Assembly (NCBI GenBank): GCA_016648135.1
Contig: JADDOH010011108.1
Coordinates: 16,431-80,430 of the forward strand
From: Agrypnia vestita
Lineage: Eukaryota > Arthropoda > Insecta > Trichoptera > Phryganeidae
DNA: 64,000 bases
Reading direction: 5' to 3'
This document shows, in pieces, positions 11,100 to 21,816 of this stretch. Made by a program: the position numbers and the translations under genes. The stretch's first letter is position 1, and every line of letters starts with the position of its first letter. The notes beneath the pieces are model-generated. The model saw nothing but the letters and a program-made list of their open reading frames with translations. It did not search any database and was not told the origin of the DNA.

Positions 11100-11345
11100 T
11101 AATATTTTAGAATGTCCGTCCGTAACTTCCTATCCAATAACTGATCTCATTCCGTTTTCTAAATTATAATGAAATAAAATGAATATATTGATTTTATGCT
11201 TTTTTAACAAAATACTCTGAATACTTCTTTAAAAATATTTGAGTTTAATAAAAATTAAAACTAATAAGTGCATATGTCATTGGTATTAAATTTATCAGGA
11301 TATATAATTCTCTACGTAACAATGTCCGTCAATAACGCTACAAGG
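11100..11345. repeat. Unclassified repeat, uninterrupted copy
   Basis: Blocks AGAATGTCCGTCCGTAACTT (11111-11130) and ATATATAATTCTCTACGTAA (near 11300) recur in reverse order and orientation at 20290-20110 and 19290-19190. There they are separated by a LINE insertion. Family unknown. Confidence 0.55.
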
Positions 11346-11459
11346 TGGCTTGAATAATAATGAGGCATAAGAAATTAAAAAAAAACATTATTCTCTAATT
11401 AATAATGTCCATCACTGACGTTATCACGACGTTACGCACTCTAGAAAGCGCTGTTCTCA

Positions 11460-12080
11460 CAGCCTTAATTAGCAGACGACGTCAAACATAATAATTTCGT
11501 TGCCTGTCCGTCTGTCTGCCCATCCGTAAGAAAATGTCGACCTGGAGACGATTGCATCCTGCCTACTGAATCATCTCGCACATATCACGCGCCGACACGA
11601 GAATATGCCTTTGGACGGGTAGGCGTTTTCTTCCAAAACACCCGTAACCCGCCAAACATAAATAAATTAACCAATTTTGCTCATAAAACGGTTCTTGATA
11701 AGCCGAGTATCAGCATTTATTTAAAATATTCAAACCAAATCAAATTTAAAAAAAAATTAACATCCTGCGCACGCCCCCCATATTCTCCTACACTAGCATT
11801 ATTTATTGGGCAACGAGCTCCAATCCTCCGACACCAGTCCCAGCTGACGACTTGATTATGGACCACATTAATTAACCAGGCGACACCACCGTCACGCGGT
11901 CGCCTGGTGGTCGCCTGTCACCTCGGGAGATTGAGCGCACATGCGTCACGGGCAAAACATGAGAACCGCGCCATGCGGCGTAACGTGATGTAATGTGACC
12001 GCCAGACTTACGTTATAGCAGTCAGATCTTTATCCCAACACTTAATACACGTAAATAAAAATAAAAAATAAACAAGACCT
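11460..12080. other. GC-moderate apparently unique noncoding DNA
   Basis: No coding frame. It contains a hairpin (CCAGGCGAC at about 11877 pairs with GTCGCCTGG at about 11898) and CACGCG/CAGCTG words. It is upstream of the exon at 10393 on the minus strand and could be intronic regulatory DNA; this is inference only. Confidence 0.3.
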
Positions 12081-12087
12081 AGGTATA

Positions 12088-12609
12088 CAGGGTTATTTGT
12101 AAAACATTAATAACCTCGCAGGGCTATATTTCTGCCTTGATTATGAGTCGAAAATGTTCAAGCTGTTATGACCTAATATCAATAGTTAACGAGATATGCG
12201 ACATTAAAGTTTGCATTTTTTTGCAATATTTATGACTTATTTTTTGTAAAACGTTGGACTATCGTTACAGTAACTCATATCGATTACAAAAAATTCATTC
12301 GTTTCAATAAAAGTTAAATAAAATGATAAAAACCCTGAAAAAATTCTAATTGGAATTCGAAGGTTTTTATTTTTTTATTTGACTTGTACTAAACAGAATG
12401 AATTTTTCGTATTCGATATAAGTTACTGTAACGATAGTCCAACGTTTTACAAAAAATAAGTCAGAAATTTTGAAAAAAAATTGCAAACTTTGATGTCGCA
12501 TATCTCCTTAACTATTGATATTAGGTCATGATAGCTTGAACATTTTCGACTCATAATCGAGGCAGGAATATAGCCCTGCGAGGTTATTATTGTTTTACAA
12601 ATAACCCTG
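12088..12609. mobile_element. Giant-palindrome MITE, full copy 1
   Basis: This 522-bp element begins CAGGGTTATTTGTAAAACAT and ends with its reverse complement, flanked by TATA on both sides (12084-12087 and 12610-12613). Nearly the whole element is one long inverted repeat (arms about 250 bp) carrying ACCTAATATCAATAGTTA and AACGTTGGACTATC blocks. There is no ORF. It belongs to the same family as the copies at 45104, 61637, 8236, 28666 and 20590. Confidence 0.85.
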
Positions 12610-12689
12610 TATACACGTCCCCTATTACAAACTATCTACAAACAAAATTGCATTTTACAACTTTATAAAAATTTTCAAAATAACAACGA

Positions 12690-12880
12690 ACTGACCCAAC
12701 TAGTATCAAGTAGTAGACATATAAATCTTGGTAAATTGCATATCCCTGTAATGTTTACCACAACTGCCCAGTATCATTATACATTTAGAGGTGTGAAATG
12801 GTTCAAAGAATTACACGTTAAAATGAGAATTGAAAAAAAAAAATGAGGTCTTTAAAAAAATATTTTAAAAAAACTGTCAG
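12690..12880 (+). mobile_element. Non-LTR reverse transcriptase C-terminal relic
   Basis: The plus strand reads NLGKLHIPVMFTTTAQYHYT then FRGVKWFKELHVKMR, followed by FKKIF. This matches the minus-strand relics at 38290-38650 and 43918-44195 (GKLHIPVIHTTAQHHYAFRG, VKWFNELPSVEMRTE). It is a Jockey/CR1-like C-terminus with no catalytic domain. Confidence 0.6.
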
Positions 12881-14460
12881 AATTAATTAATTTCTATTTT
12901 ATATTATGTTATCTACTTTCTTTTTATCATATAATTCTTTAGAATATTTCTTTAATAATAGATTGTTTTAAATTTAATATTATTTATTACAGTGTACACT
13001 GTTATTATCTTTGCTTAAAATTTTATTCTATTTTTCTCTTGACTATATTTTTTAATTGTTTACTTAAGTATTGTTAGTTTTTTAATGTTGTCTCGCATAA
13101 ATGGATAATAATTGTCGCACATTAGTTACTTTTTTCTTCTTATATACACACATTTATGTACTACTTACTAGTTAGTAAACTTACTTTATAAATATTAAAA
13201 AAAAAAGTAAAAAAAAAAAAAATACTTACTACTTACTAGTTAGTAAAGTAATAGTAATAAATTATAATGATACTCCTTTCCTACTTACGAGTTGTATTAC
13301 TCTTGGAGAAGAGAAATACCATTGCAAAAAAACCAGTCGCTATCTTTATTGTAAAAAAAGTACTTATAAAAAAAATCATAAAAAAAATAATAAGTCGGTG
13401 GTTCGGTTAGAGGGTTAAAGGAGTACATGACGGTTATCCGTCAAAAGTCAAACATAAATAGAGTCCAACAATATTTCTCTTTTCTATAGTCCAATGACAA
13501 TGATAATTTTGCCATAATTTTACATCAGGACGCTGTGGGAGAAGAAATTAATAAGTGCATATGAAATAATCTTTTTTCTATATGCTTTAAATACAGCATA
13601 AGTACTTATTTCGTGCAATTTTGGTCGATACATGAGAATTATGAGGTTGCGTTTGCGGTAGAGGGCAGCTGTCAGACCCGACCGGATAAATCGGACATCG
13701 CAAATAAAGGTTTTTACTCTGAGAGAGATACGTGAAAATATATAAATCTTCTTATTTAAGTACGACAAACACCGAATACCGATGTATATCTACGTCTCGT
13801 TTATTTTTTATTTTTATTTTCCTCATAAATAAGTTTGCAAGAGAGCAGTTTGAAGTTTAATTAACATAAAGACACTTTATGTCATAGCTCGATAACTACA
13901 AAAGGTTTTCCTTTCAAACTTGAGTTAGTTATTTAAAGTTGATACCTTTAAAACCTCAAATATAGTCAGCGCAGTACAACGACGTTTTTACACATTCTGC
14001 ATTGTTCTACGATCGCAAATCAGAACCTTCGTTATACCGACTTCGTATAACGACGGTCAAATTATTGAGAAAAAATACACTTTTTATATACCATTAGATG
14101 ACTTCTTTTATTCACTTTTTAACGATCGAAAAAAGTCAATATGGAATTTTTTGCACATCCGTCATTGTTCTACGATCATGACGAAATGTGACCACAAGCC
14201 GTCATCATGTAAAAATCTGCAATCGTCTATTGTTGTGAAGCTTCCTAACGCGGGTCTAATAAATTCTATTACCTTTAACGCCGTGAGTACTGACTAAAAT
14301 AATAAAGAATTTGTCAAGGAAGTAACCGAAACTCTCGTTCCTGTACAGGTCAATGAAAGTGCTATATTGGTGTCAGCTAGGGGATATTCAGATAAACCAG
14401 ATCTTTATTCAAATCCTAACTAACCCGTTTCTTATCTCGCGCTAAACAAATAAATAAAAC
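12881..14460. other. AT-rich noncoding
   Basis: No gene is recognised. It includes A-runs and a short duplicated ACTTACTAGTTAGTAAA motif near 13160-13250. Confidence 0.4.
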
Positions 14461-14498
14461 TTAAACTAGTTAGCTTTGTTTACACCACTAAAATTTAT

Positions 14499-14552
14499 TT
14501 GGTAAAACCAACCGGTTTCGGAAACGACGTTCCTTCATCAGGGTATATCCAA
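14499..14552 (-). ncRNA. Hammerhead ribozyme motif in PLE 3' repeat (sense)
   Basis: Read on the minus strand over 54 nt: stem I strand TTGGATATACC, core CTGATGA, stem II GGAA/TTCC with a CGTCGT loop, core GAAA, hexamer ACCGGT, cleavage-site T, then stem I partner GGTTTTACCAA. Stem I pairs CC/GG next to the core and TTGG/CCAA distally, with an internal loop between. All conserved core positions (CUGANGA, GAAA) are met. Hammerheads in PLE terminal repeats are established. Activity here is inferred. Confidence 0.75.
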
Positions 14553-14597
14553 TACTAATTGAACTTTACAAAAATTATAAACAATCATACTTCAGTG

Positions 14598-15314
14598 TTA
14601 AGTGTCCAAATGGGGATAAATAGTGGGGGGTGCGAAAGAAACAGGTGATAGGGTGAAAGGGAACATATTCAAAATAGGACTGTAAATTAAATTTTTTTGG
14701 TTGTTAATAATAGATTCATTATTATTTATAGCTTTCTTAATCTCAAGGGCCTCTAAATTATTAAGGCGTCTACTTTTACTATTAATGTGAAGAATGTTGA
14801 CCCCTGTATTTTTATTAAAACTATGGTTACTCTCAATAATATGATTGGAAAATTCGGAAAAATTTGAATTATTTAAGCATCTAATATATTCTTTAATCCT
14901 TATATCAAAATTACGACTCGTTTTTCCAATATGAAAAGAGGGACAGTCATTACATTTTAGTTTATAAACACCCGAGTGAGTCAATTCGTGATCTTTATCT
15001 TTAACATTTCTCAAAAAGTTACCAATATTATTTGTTGTATAGAAAGATGTTTTTATAGATGGAGGGTGATTTTTCGAACATTCAATTGAAAAATTGTCAA
15101 TATATAAAATTCTATGCCATTGTTTAATATCATCGTTATTTTTGTAATTATTGAATAAAAATTTATTTGTGGCTATTTTATTAAGTTTTTTGTTTAGAAT
15201 TTTATCAATCAAATTAGGAGAGTAACCATTGTTTGTGGCAATTTGTTTTATTATGGACAGCTCAGTAAGAAAATTAATATCAGACAATGGAACGTTAACA
15301 AGTCGGTGTATCAT
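14598..15314 (-). pseudogene. PLE polyprotein C-terminal part with GIY-YIG endonuclease
   Basis: An open frame of 238 codons encodes the Penelope GIY-YIG nuclease. Residues about 115-140 hold GVYKLK-CNDC-HIGKTSR, residues 145-175 the His-containing NHIIESNH, and residues about 190 the LEALEIKK glutamate block. In full PLEs this follows a reverse transcriptase and nicks target DNA for priming. Here the RT is lost, so it is a truncated remnant despite the intact frame. The stop lies 46 nt before a sense-strand hammerhead. Confidence 0.8.
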
Positions 15315-15420
15315 GGAATGGAAGGCTGAATGTTTATGTATTTATACCACTATTTACCCCCATTTGGCCACTTAACACTGAAGTATGATTGTTTATAATT
15401 TTTGTAAAGTTCAATTAATA

Positions 15421-15474
15421 TTGGATATACCCTGACGAAGGAACGTCGTTTCCGAAACCGGTTGGTTTTACCAA
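15421..15474 (+). ncRNA. Hammerhead ribozyme motif in the inverted PLE repeat
   Basis: This is the mirror copy of the motif at 14499-14552 on the plus strand, with a single core difference at the free N7 position (CTGACGA), which the consensus allows. Stem I, stem II and the ACCGGT hexamer are unchanged, so selection or recent duplication has kept it foldable. Confidence 0.72.
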
Positions 15475-15512
15475 ATAAATTTTAGTGGTGTAAACAAAGT
15501 TAACTAGTTTAA

Positions 15513-15944
15513 TTATATTCATAATGAATAACCACAAAGTAATAGCAAAATACAACAGTAATAAATAAAACCTTTATGATTACCGTCCATCAGGGAAAGT
15601 CTGGCGGTCGCTGGCTGCTGCTCTATGACGACAGTACAATATCGTATTGTAACGATGTCATCTTCAAAACTTCATTGTGTCGCACTTCTTAACGCTACGC
15701 AGACAATACCCCACAAAATTCCGTCAGCCCTAGCGATTATGTTATACGTAATACAGATCTGGGACCAGCTTAGCAGACGGAATAAGGGGATGACAAGGGA
15801 TGTGCGAGAAATGTAAAGATGCAAAGGGAGGATCTATGACGTCACTAGACCCCTTTGTGCCCCAGTCAAGACGAGAACGCAACCCTTTGAACTATTCATG
15901 ATACTGTAAGTAACAAACTTTATAACATCTTTCTTTTTTATCTC
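15513..15944. other. Noncoding, no recognised feature
   Basis: Mixed-composition DNA between the PLE and the first K repeat. Nothing is supported here. Confidence 0.4.
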
Positions 15945-16245
15945 GTAGCGTCTGCGGTTTGTTATCTGCCGGAAAAACTTTGGATCGATTTTTAACCCTT
16001 TTCCCGCGATCCAATCGAGCTGAAACTTTGCAGGCAGACTCGTGGCGACGATAAAGATGATATAACAAATGTTCGTTTAAATTTTTTCAATAATTATAGA
16101 ATAATTTTAAATTTTTCGAAATTTTAATGGTTTTTTCAAATTGGATGACCCCGACGCGTGCAGTAGGCAAGAAACCTGATTCAATGAGAAAGGGAGTGTA
16201 ACAAAAACTTGGTTTTTATGGGTTAGTTTTTTATTATTACTATTT
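15945..16245 (+). repeat. Family K repeat, copy 1 (internally deleted)
   Basis: It starts with the CTTTGGATCGATTTTTAACC block, continues CAATCGAGCTGAAACTTTGC and ends AAAACTTGGTTTTTATGGGT TAGTTTTTT. It is shorter than the ~530-bp copies, lacking the middle (ACGGCGGCCCGATAACGTC) part. Confidence 0.65.
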
Positions 16246-16970
16246 TTTACCGTAAACACCAAGACAATGAAACAATCTGCCTCGTACGCATGGCTTACAC
16301 GTACTAATTCGCAGGCTCGTGCAATGAGAACATTGAAGCATGACCTTTAAATGAACATATATTTTAGAAAAATTTTTTTTATATATTTATGTGAAAGAAT
16401 ATTGTGATATATTGAAATATGAATAAATGAATAATATAATAATAAATTGAGATAGGAATATTACGAGATGCATGTTTCATTTCGATTTTTTTCTTAATAC
16501 ATGGTTACGTAAGAGTCATGCTTCAATGCCCCCACTGCATGCCCCTGTTAATTCGATTGTCTTTTTTAAATGGAAAGAGGTCTAAAAAGGTGATTTTGAG
16601 CTGTGAATTTGAGTTTGGGGGTAGTTGAGGTATCTCTAGATCTCGTCGATCGAAAGTCGCTTCTTATATTTATTTGGTTTCTTATTGTAAGAATTTACAT
16701 TCGTGAGATTTTTCTTTAAGGTTCTCTTCAGTGCACTAAAAATAGCCACATTTAAAAAAAATATTTCAATCATCATTTCTAGTGGACAGAAGCAAATGTA
16801 GGAGAACCAATAGTTTCTTTTTTTTAATGTTGCCATTACATTTTTACCTCTTGCAAAACTGTATTTATAGTTTAAACGCAAGGATTTCATTACAGTATAT
16901 GTATATTTCCTTAATTAATTGTCCCTATATATATAAAACTACAATATTAAATCTTTTATGCTTTTAAGTA
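16246..16970. other. AT-rich noncoding
   Basis: Nothing recognised. Only short frames without family resemblance. Confidence 0.4.
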
Positions 16971-16974
16971 TTCA

Positions 16975-17105
16975 CTTCACAATTCACTGCAGAATGTATT
17001 TTGTGTTTTTTCTATATTTTTTTGACCCGTTACATTTTCTATTCTATCCGGTAGTTTGTAGAATAATTTTGGTATTACGCACTTTTTGGTCCTGTGTTTG
17101 TAATA
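16975..17105 (-). mobile_element. Non-LTR RT C-terminal relic
   Basis: The minus strand reads HRTKKCVIPKLFYKLPDRIE. A plus-strand relative at 23190-23320 reads DRTKQCVIPKLFNKLPDKKK. The FxxLPxxI pattern is the last conserved block of Jockey/CR1-like reverse transcriptases. Confidence 0.55.
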
Positions 17106-17108
17106 ATT

Positions 17109-17195
17109 GTTTGTTTTTACTCCCTTTATATTAACTCGTGGCGTCTGCTTGCTTGCCGTCAACAAAAACTTTGGATTCGATTTTTGGATCGAAAT
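17109..17195 (+). repeat. Family K repeat, copy 2 (5' end only)
   Basis: It carries TTTACTCCCTTTATATTAAC, CGTGGCGTCTGCTTGCTTGC and the ACTTTGGATTCGATTTTTGG block, then stops. Truncated. Confidence 0.65.
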
Positions 17196-17249
17196 TGCCT
17201 TGCAATATAATTAGTAATATAAATAATTAATGTGAATTAATATTAACTG

Positions 17250-17650
17250 TTCGAAGAATATTTTTTCTTCTTCTGTATGAAGGCTTGAACTTTGTGGTGA
17301 CATTATTATTAAAATAAAACACAAATCACTTTGTTTTCACCACTTTATTAGAATAAACAATCTACATGTTTCGAGAACAATGTTTCTCTTCTTCAGGATT
17401 ATTGTGTACTAAAGATTTTTAAAAGTTAAACCAAGCAAATGTATTACGGTGAAGGTTTTGGTGAGGGGGTTGGTGAGGGGAGGGGGGGGGGTTCGAGGTG
17501 TTAATTATAATGGGTCATCTGGACAATGTGGAATGTTAAGTGGAAAAATATTCAAAATAGGATTATGCAAAAATTTCGTCTGTGTATTTATTATATTAGA
17601 ATTAATATTAACGTTTTTCCTAATTTCAAGTATATGTTTTATTTGAATTA
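17250..17650 (-). mobile_element. Penelope-like relic, subfamily b, copy 1
   Basis: The minus-strand remnant ILEIRKNVNINSNIINTQTK then FLHNPILNIFPLNIP matches the C-terminus of the GIY-YIG protein at 14598 (LEIKKAINNNESIINNQKNL). Downstream lie a hammerhead motif and a terminal-repeat segment (CACTTTATTAGAATAAACAA; GAAGGCTTGAACTTTGTGGT). That segment is shared with 41560-41975 and 44780-45010. A G-rich run lies near 17465-17495. Confidence 0.7.
17357..17402 (-). ncRNA. Hammerhead motif, PLE subfamily b (copy 1)
   Basis: Minus strand, 46 nt: stem I ATAATC/GATTGT (six pairs, one wobble), core CTGAAGA, stem II GAGAA...TTCTC with one extra A, core GAAA, hexamer ACATGT, cleavage-site A. It lies about 100 nt downstream of the endonuclease remnant on its sense strand. 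Confidence 0.65.
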
Positions 17651-18179
17651 ATATAACTCCATTTGAACACACTCGTCGCTTATTAATTTTAATTATCCGA
17701 CGAATCAATCGCCGAAAAATGTTTCTCTCTCGCCTGATTTCTTGATAATTTGTAGATAGATTTTTGTGTTGGTTAAGTAATATACCTTTCGCGCCAGCAT
17801 TGAAATAACTAAAATAATAATACATTTTTTTTAATTAAGAGGCCATAAATTTTACCCTGTCAGAGCCTGACTGGGCACGCCAGCGGTGAGACCTTGCAGA
17901 AATAAGGGATGAGGATTAGGGAGGTCTCGGACGTGGGTTCCGCAGACGGATAAGCCAACCCTTGAATAAAAACATGGGCAGCCGGCTGGTGATGAATATT
18001 ATGGAGATTAAGGAGATTAAATGTTGGCCTTTCGGTCTAGATTAAAACCGCAGAAGACAAGCTAAATTCAAAACACAGTGGCCTGTTGTAGCGATAAAAA
18101 CAAAATAAATTACAAAACTTTATAAAGACATCAAGAGATAACTTTTTTGCTAATTTATTTTTTAATATTGCACATATCA

Positions 18180-18665
18180 GCAAGAATAGTATACGGAGCA
18201 TCAGAATTCTCGCATATAACATCCCTTTTGCGTGAACTACATTGGCTTCGTTTTCCTCAAAGAGTCGAGTTTAAGTTTTGTTGGTTAATGTACAAGGCGA
18301 CACATAATATGGCGTCTCTGTATCTTCAAGAGCTCTGCATCCCAGATGACTTAAATAGTAGACGCCAAACTCTGAGGTCAGCCACTACTTCAGCTGCAGG
18401 AAAGGTTGTAGAACCGACCATCCACAACCAGAAGACTAAGTTTAGTGAACGGGCATTTGCGGTGGCAGGTCCAAAGGCGTGGAAACTCTCTTCCCTCCGT
18501 AATACGGAACAATGCATCAGAAACAGTTTTTAAAAAAAGACTTAAAACGCAGCTTTTTGTAAAATCCTTTCCATCAAATTAAATACAAGTGTAGGACTAA
18601 ACGATGTTAGTGTAAAGCGCCCTTGAGGTGATTTTTTTTACGAAAATGGCGCTATAGAAATCATC

Positions 18666-18680
<15 letters not shown>
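18180..18680 (+). mobile_element. CR1/L2-like LINE 3' end
   Basis: The plus strand reads FSHITSLLRELHWLRFPQRV then EFKFCWLMYKATHNMASLYL, and later KFSERAFAVAGPKAWKLSS. This is the classical post-RT tail (HITxLLRELHWLPxxQRxxFK...). After a frameshift it reads ETVFKKRLKTQLF. The untranslated end GCGCTATAGAAATCATC runs into an ATT microsatellite, as in L2/CR1-type tails. No RT catalytic domain is left. Confidence 0.8.
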
Positions 18681-18689
<9 letters not shown>

Positions 18690-18698
<9 letters not shown>

Positions 18699-18985
18699 CA
18701 TCATCATCATCACTTTTGACTCTACAACCCCTGGTGGGTCTTGGCCTCCTCAAGAATCTTCCTCCACTCATCTCGGTTTAATGCCAGCTCTCTCCAGTTC
18801 AGAAGCTCCACGGCAGAGATGTCTTTGAGGACGTTGTCGCTTCATCTTAATGTTGGCCTTCCTAAGCTCCTTGGCCTTGAGTTGAGCAGGGACTTTGGTG
18901 CCTGATGCTCGGTCATTCTCTCCACATGACCCAGCCACGAAGTGTTCCCAGTTTTTTGCACACATAATGTCACTTAACACTTCAA
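18690..18985 (-). mobile_element. RTE-type LINE tail (relic)
   Basis: On the minus strand the frame near 18980 reads CAKNWEHFVAGSCGENDRAS and continues with several frameshifts. It includes a CGAGATGAGTGGAGGAAGAT block (DEWRKI-like) and ends in the trinucleotide run at 18671-18712. A second shorter copy lies at 36905-37075. Confidence 0.55.
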
Positions 18986-19189
18986 ACGCTACAAACTAGC
19001 TATAAACCGTCCAAAATGATGTATTTTATTATATATATTTCGGCCGCCAGTTGAGGCTGTGAGAATAGCGCTATATAGAATAGAATAGCGTCTTGATAAC
19101 GTTAATGGTGGACACAATTAAATACAGAATTATGTTTTTTTGCTTCTTGTATCTCTTTTTTATATTATATCTCATTATTATTTGTGCCA

Positions 19190-20300
19190 TCCGGTATCGA
19201 TAGTGACGGATATTGTTACGTAGAGAATTATATATTTAGATTAATGATTAATATCAATGACATTTGCGATTGACGCACTTATTAATTATCATTTTCATTT
19301 AACTGAAATATCTCTCCTTTCATCTCATCTTCTTCCCCTTGTCCTATTGGAGTCGGGGACCCATCGCATCCACAAGGCGCCTCCATTCGTTCCTGTCTTG
19401 CGCTGATTGTGCGGCCTCCGTCCATTGTAGTCCCATCCTTTCCTCACACAGTTTCTGGAGATGCCTCCCTCTACTGTGTCTGGGGCGGTCCACTGGACGT
19501 CTTCTCTCAGGTATCGCACTCAGTACTTTCCTAAGATTTCGGTCATCGGACATTCTTAGTACGTGCCCGAGCTGACTCAGTTGCGATTTTTCTATGAAGA
19601 GTAGCAGTAATTCAATGTTTCGATCGTCTCGAATCGAGTTTCTTATTCGATCTGATTTCGTAACCCCTGCCACTCCTCTCATGTACTTAATTTCGGCCGC
19701 TTGGACTATAGAGCGTGTTCGTTCGTTTAGCATCCATATCTGGTGACCGTACGCAAGCGTCGGGCGGTATACCGTTTTGAAGACTGCCATCTTTGCCCCG
19801 ATACTAAGCTCGGCTTTCCTTATCACTGAGCTGTAGAGAGGAGACAACACACCGCTTGCCGCACCTATTCTTACATCTATTTCTCCATCCTGCCGTCTGT
19901 CGCTGGAGAAATCGACCCCCAGGTATTTGAATCTGTCAACCTGTTTCAGCTGAGTCCCATTAGCGAGTATGTTGCACCGAGTTTGGCCCCTTCCTATAGC
20001 CATCACCTCTGTTTTGAGGTGCTCATCTTCATTCATTCTTCGTTGAAGCAGTTGATCCACTCTTGAAGTCCCTCCTGTGATGTCGTTAATCTCGCGAAGT
20101 CAGCAAATAGTAAGGAACTGATTTGAACTGAAGTGAAATATTAAAAAAATATATAATTCAGAGTATTAAATAAAAAATAGCGTAGAGTCAATGTTTTCAT
20201 GTTATTTAATAACAATTTTGAAATCATACATATCTTGAAAACGGAATTAAATCAGCTACTGGATAAGAAGTTACGGAAGGACATTCTAAATTATTTTTAT
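19190..20300. repeat. Unclassified repeat interrupted by a LINE
   Basis: The outer segments 19190-19290 and 20110-20300 are reverse-complement matches to the contiguous repeat at 11100-11345. The inner ~0.8 kb is the LINE relic at 19315-20110, so this is a filled site of which 11100-11345 is the empty version. Confidence 0.6.
19315..20110 (-). mobile_element. RTE-type LINE C-terminal relic (copy 2)
   Basis: The minus-strand frame 20060-19344 (238 codons, no internal stop) encodes the region after the RT palm. It shows LKTEVMAIGR, QVDRFKYLGVDFSSDRR, VYRPTLAYGHQIWMLNERTR, IKYMRGVAGVTKSDRIRN, LGHVLRMSDDRNLRKVL and a final RNEWRRLVDAMGPR. The (F/Y)KYLG and YGHQIW blocks are standard for RTE/BovB-related LINEs. 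Endonuclease and catalytic RT are missing. The shared 3' tail with the copy at 10440-10875 confirms the family. Confidence 0.8.
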
Positions 20301-20589
20301 TGGGAATTACAGTCAATTATGGACATCAGCGTGCACCTAATGTAAATGAGAAACCATTATTCGAGTTTACATGGGGCGCATTGTCATTGTGATATTTATT
20401 TACTTATCTTAATCATTTAGTTCTACACATAATGTTGTATGGGCTTATGCATGATTTCACTCAAACATATTGAATTCCATCTAGTCATTTAAACGTTTTG
20501 ACAATAAAATTTTTGCACTCCTGTTTAAACCTCCTTATATTCACCGTGTTTTAAATTTCCTTTGGCAGACTATCGATGATTTTTAGACC

Positions 20590-20905
20590 TTTGTATATCA
20601 CACAATTTCTGACTTATTTTTCGTAAAACGTTGGACTATCACTAAGGGAACTTAAATGGAATATAAAAAATTTATTCGTTTAAAAAATTCAGCATAAGTC
20701 AAATAAAATGACAAAAACCTTCAACAATATATTTTTCAAATTTATGATTTTAATAATTTTTATTTGATTTTTACCAAAGCGAGTGAATTTTTGATATAAT
20801 GATATAAATTAATTTCATGATAGTCTAACGTTAAAAAAAAATAGCCGGAAATATTAAAAAAAATGCAAATTTTGATTTCGATTGTCTCCGTAACTGTTGA
20901 CATTT
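20590..20905. repeat. Palindromic MITE family, decayed copy
   Basis: Both arms can be traced: AAACGTTGGACTATCAC on the left, GATAGTCTAACGTT on the right, around a centre near 20740. The outer ends are lost. Confidence 0.55.
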
Positions 20906-21816
20906 CACCGAAAGAGTAAGAAATATATTATATTCTATTGCAATCGTTATCTTTTATTCAATTCAAATTTAATGAAGAATACTCCTGTCAACTCACCCTA
21001 TACAAAAACGACTAATTTGCATATAAACTTGCAGATAGGCGGAAAACTTGCCATATAAAATGAGGGAAATTATATAATTGCTTAATTACGCAAAACACTT
21101 TTATTTTTATGCTCTCACGTGCCATGACGAGTGTGTGAGCATTTTTTAAAAATGCATAGCGCAAAGTGCATGTAACACAGCTTGAAATAAATTAGCCTCG
21201 CAATGCTGTTCTATTGTAACCCTTCCCCGACCGTACAATAACTCAGGCGAGTCAAATAATCGTAAAATATTTTTGTAAATATGTGTTTCGTGACCACCGA
21301 AACGTGTTGGTGTGCTATTGGTCCCATTTGGCGCTCGGAGTTTTGTGCTCCAATCACTGGCCAGGATTTGAGCTTACGAAAATCCGAACCAGTTGACAAT
21401 TGGAACCGAGGAGTTCCATTGTCTTAGCTTCTGTTAACCGGAATACGTAACGCGGAATATACTTTGTCTGCCGCGCAATTTCGCGCACGATTGCTGTTTT
21501 TTAAACCCTTTTTTATGATGGTTATATTTATGTAAAAATCAACAACAATCGCTAAAAAGTTGCAGTTTCTGGTTTCTCAATATACAGAGTTCAATAATTA
21601 CTTTTATTTCAATAATTACTTGTACAATAAATACTTATTCATTAATTATGAAAATATGTAACAAAATTTACTGTCAGAAATGCACGCACATGTTTATCGA
21701 ATAAAACCATGGAAGAAATAACACTAAAGATATTGTATTTCAATATTTTCGTTTTAAATATATCAAAGAATATAAAAATACTCATTTTTAATGCTTTTTT
21801 AATTTAAAAAAACACC
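20906..21816. other. AT-rich noncoding
   Basis: No gene or repeat family recognised. Confidence 0.4.

Larger units (their letters stand above)
14461..15512 (-). mobile_element. Penelope-like element, 5'-truncated, flanked by inverted terminal repeats
   Basis: About 166-bp inverted repeats (14461-14626 and 15347-15512) differ at only a few sites and bracket the coding remnant. The minus-strand frame 15314-14598, open a little further upstream as IHKHSAFHS, covers the linker after the reverse transcriptase and the GIY-YIG endonuclease. It shows GVYKLKCNDCPSFHIGKTSR (GVY...HIG with a CxxC), RIKEY, NHIIESNHSF and LNNLEALEIKKA. The reverse transcriptase is missing: the frame stops just where the opposite-strand terminal repeat begins. 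Each terminal repeat carries a hammerhead motif. It cannot be autonomous. Confidence 0.85.

Noticed and set aside
14598..15314. Functional host or retroelement protein.
   Set aside because: Despite an open frame it lacks the reverse transcriptase and is cut at the inverted repeat.
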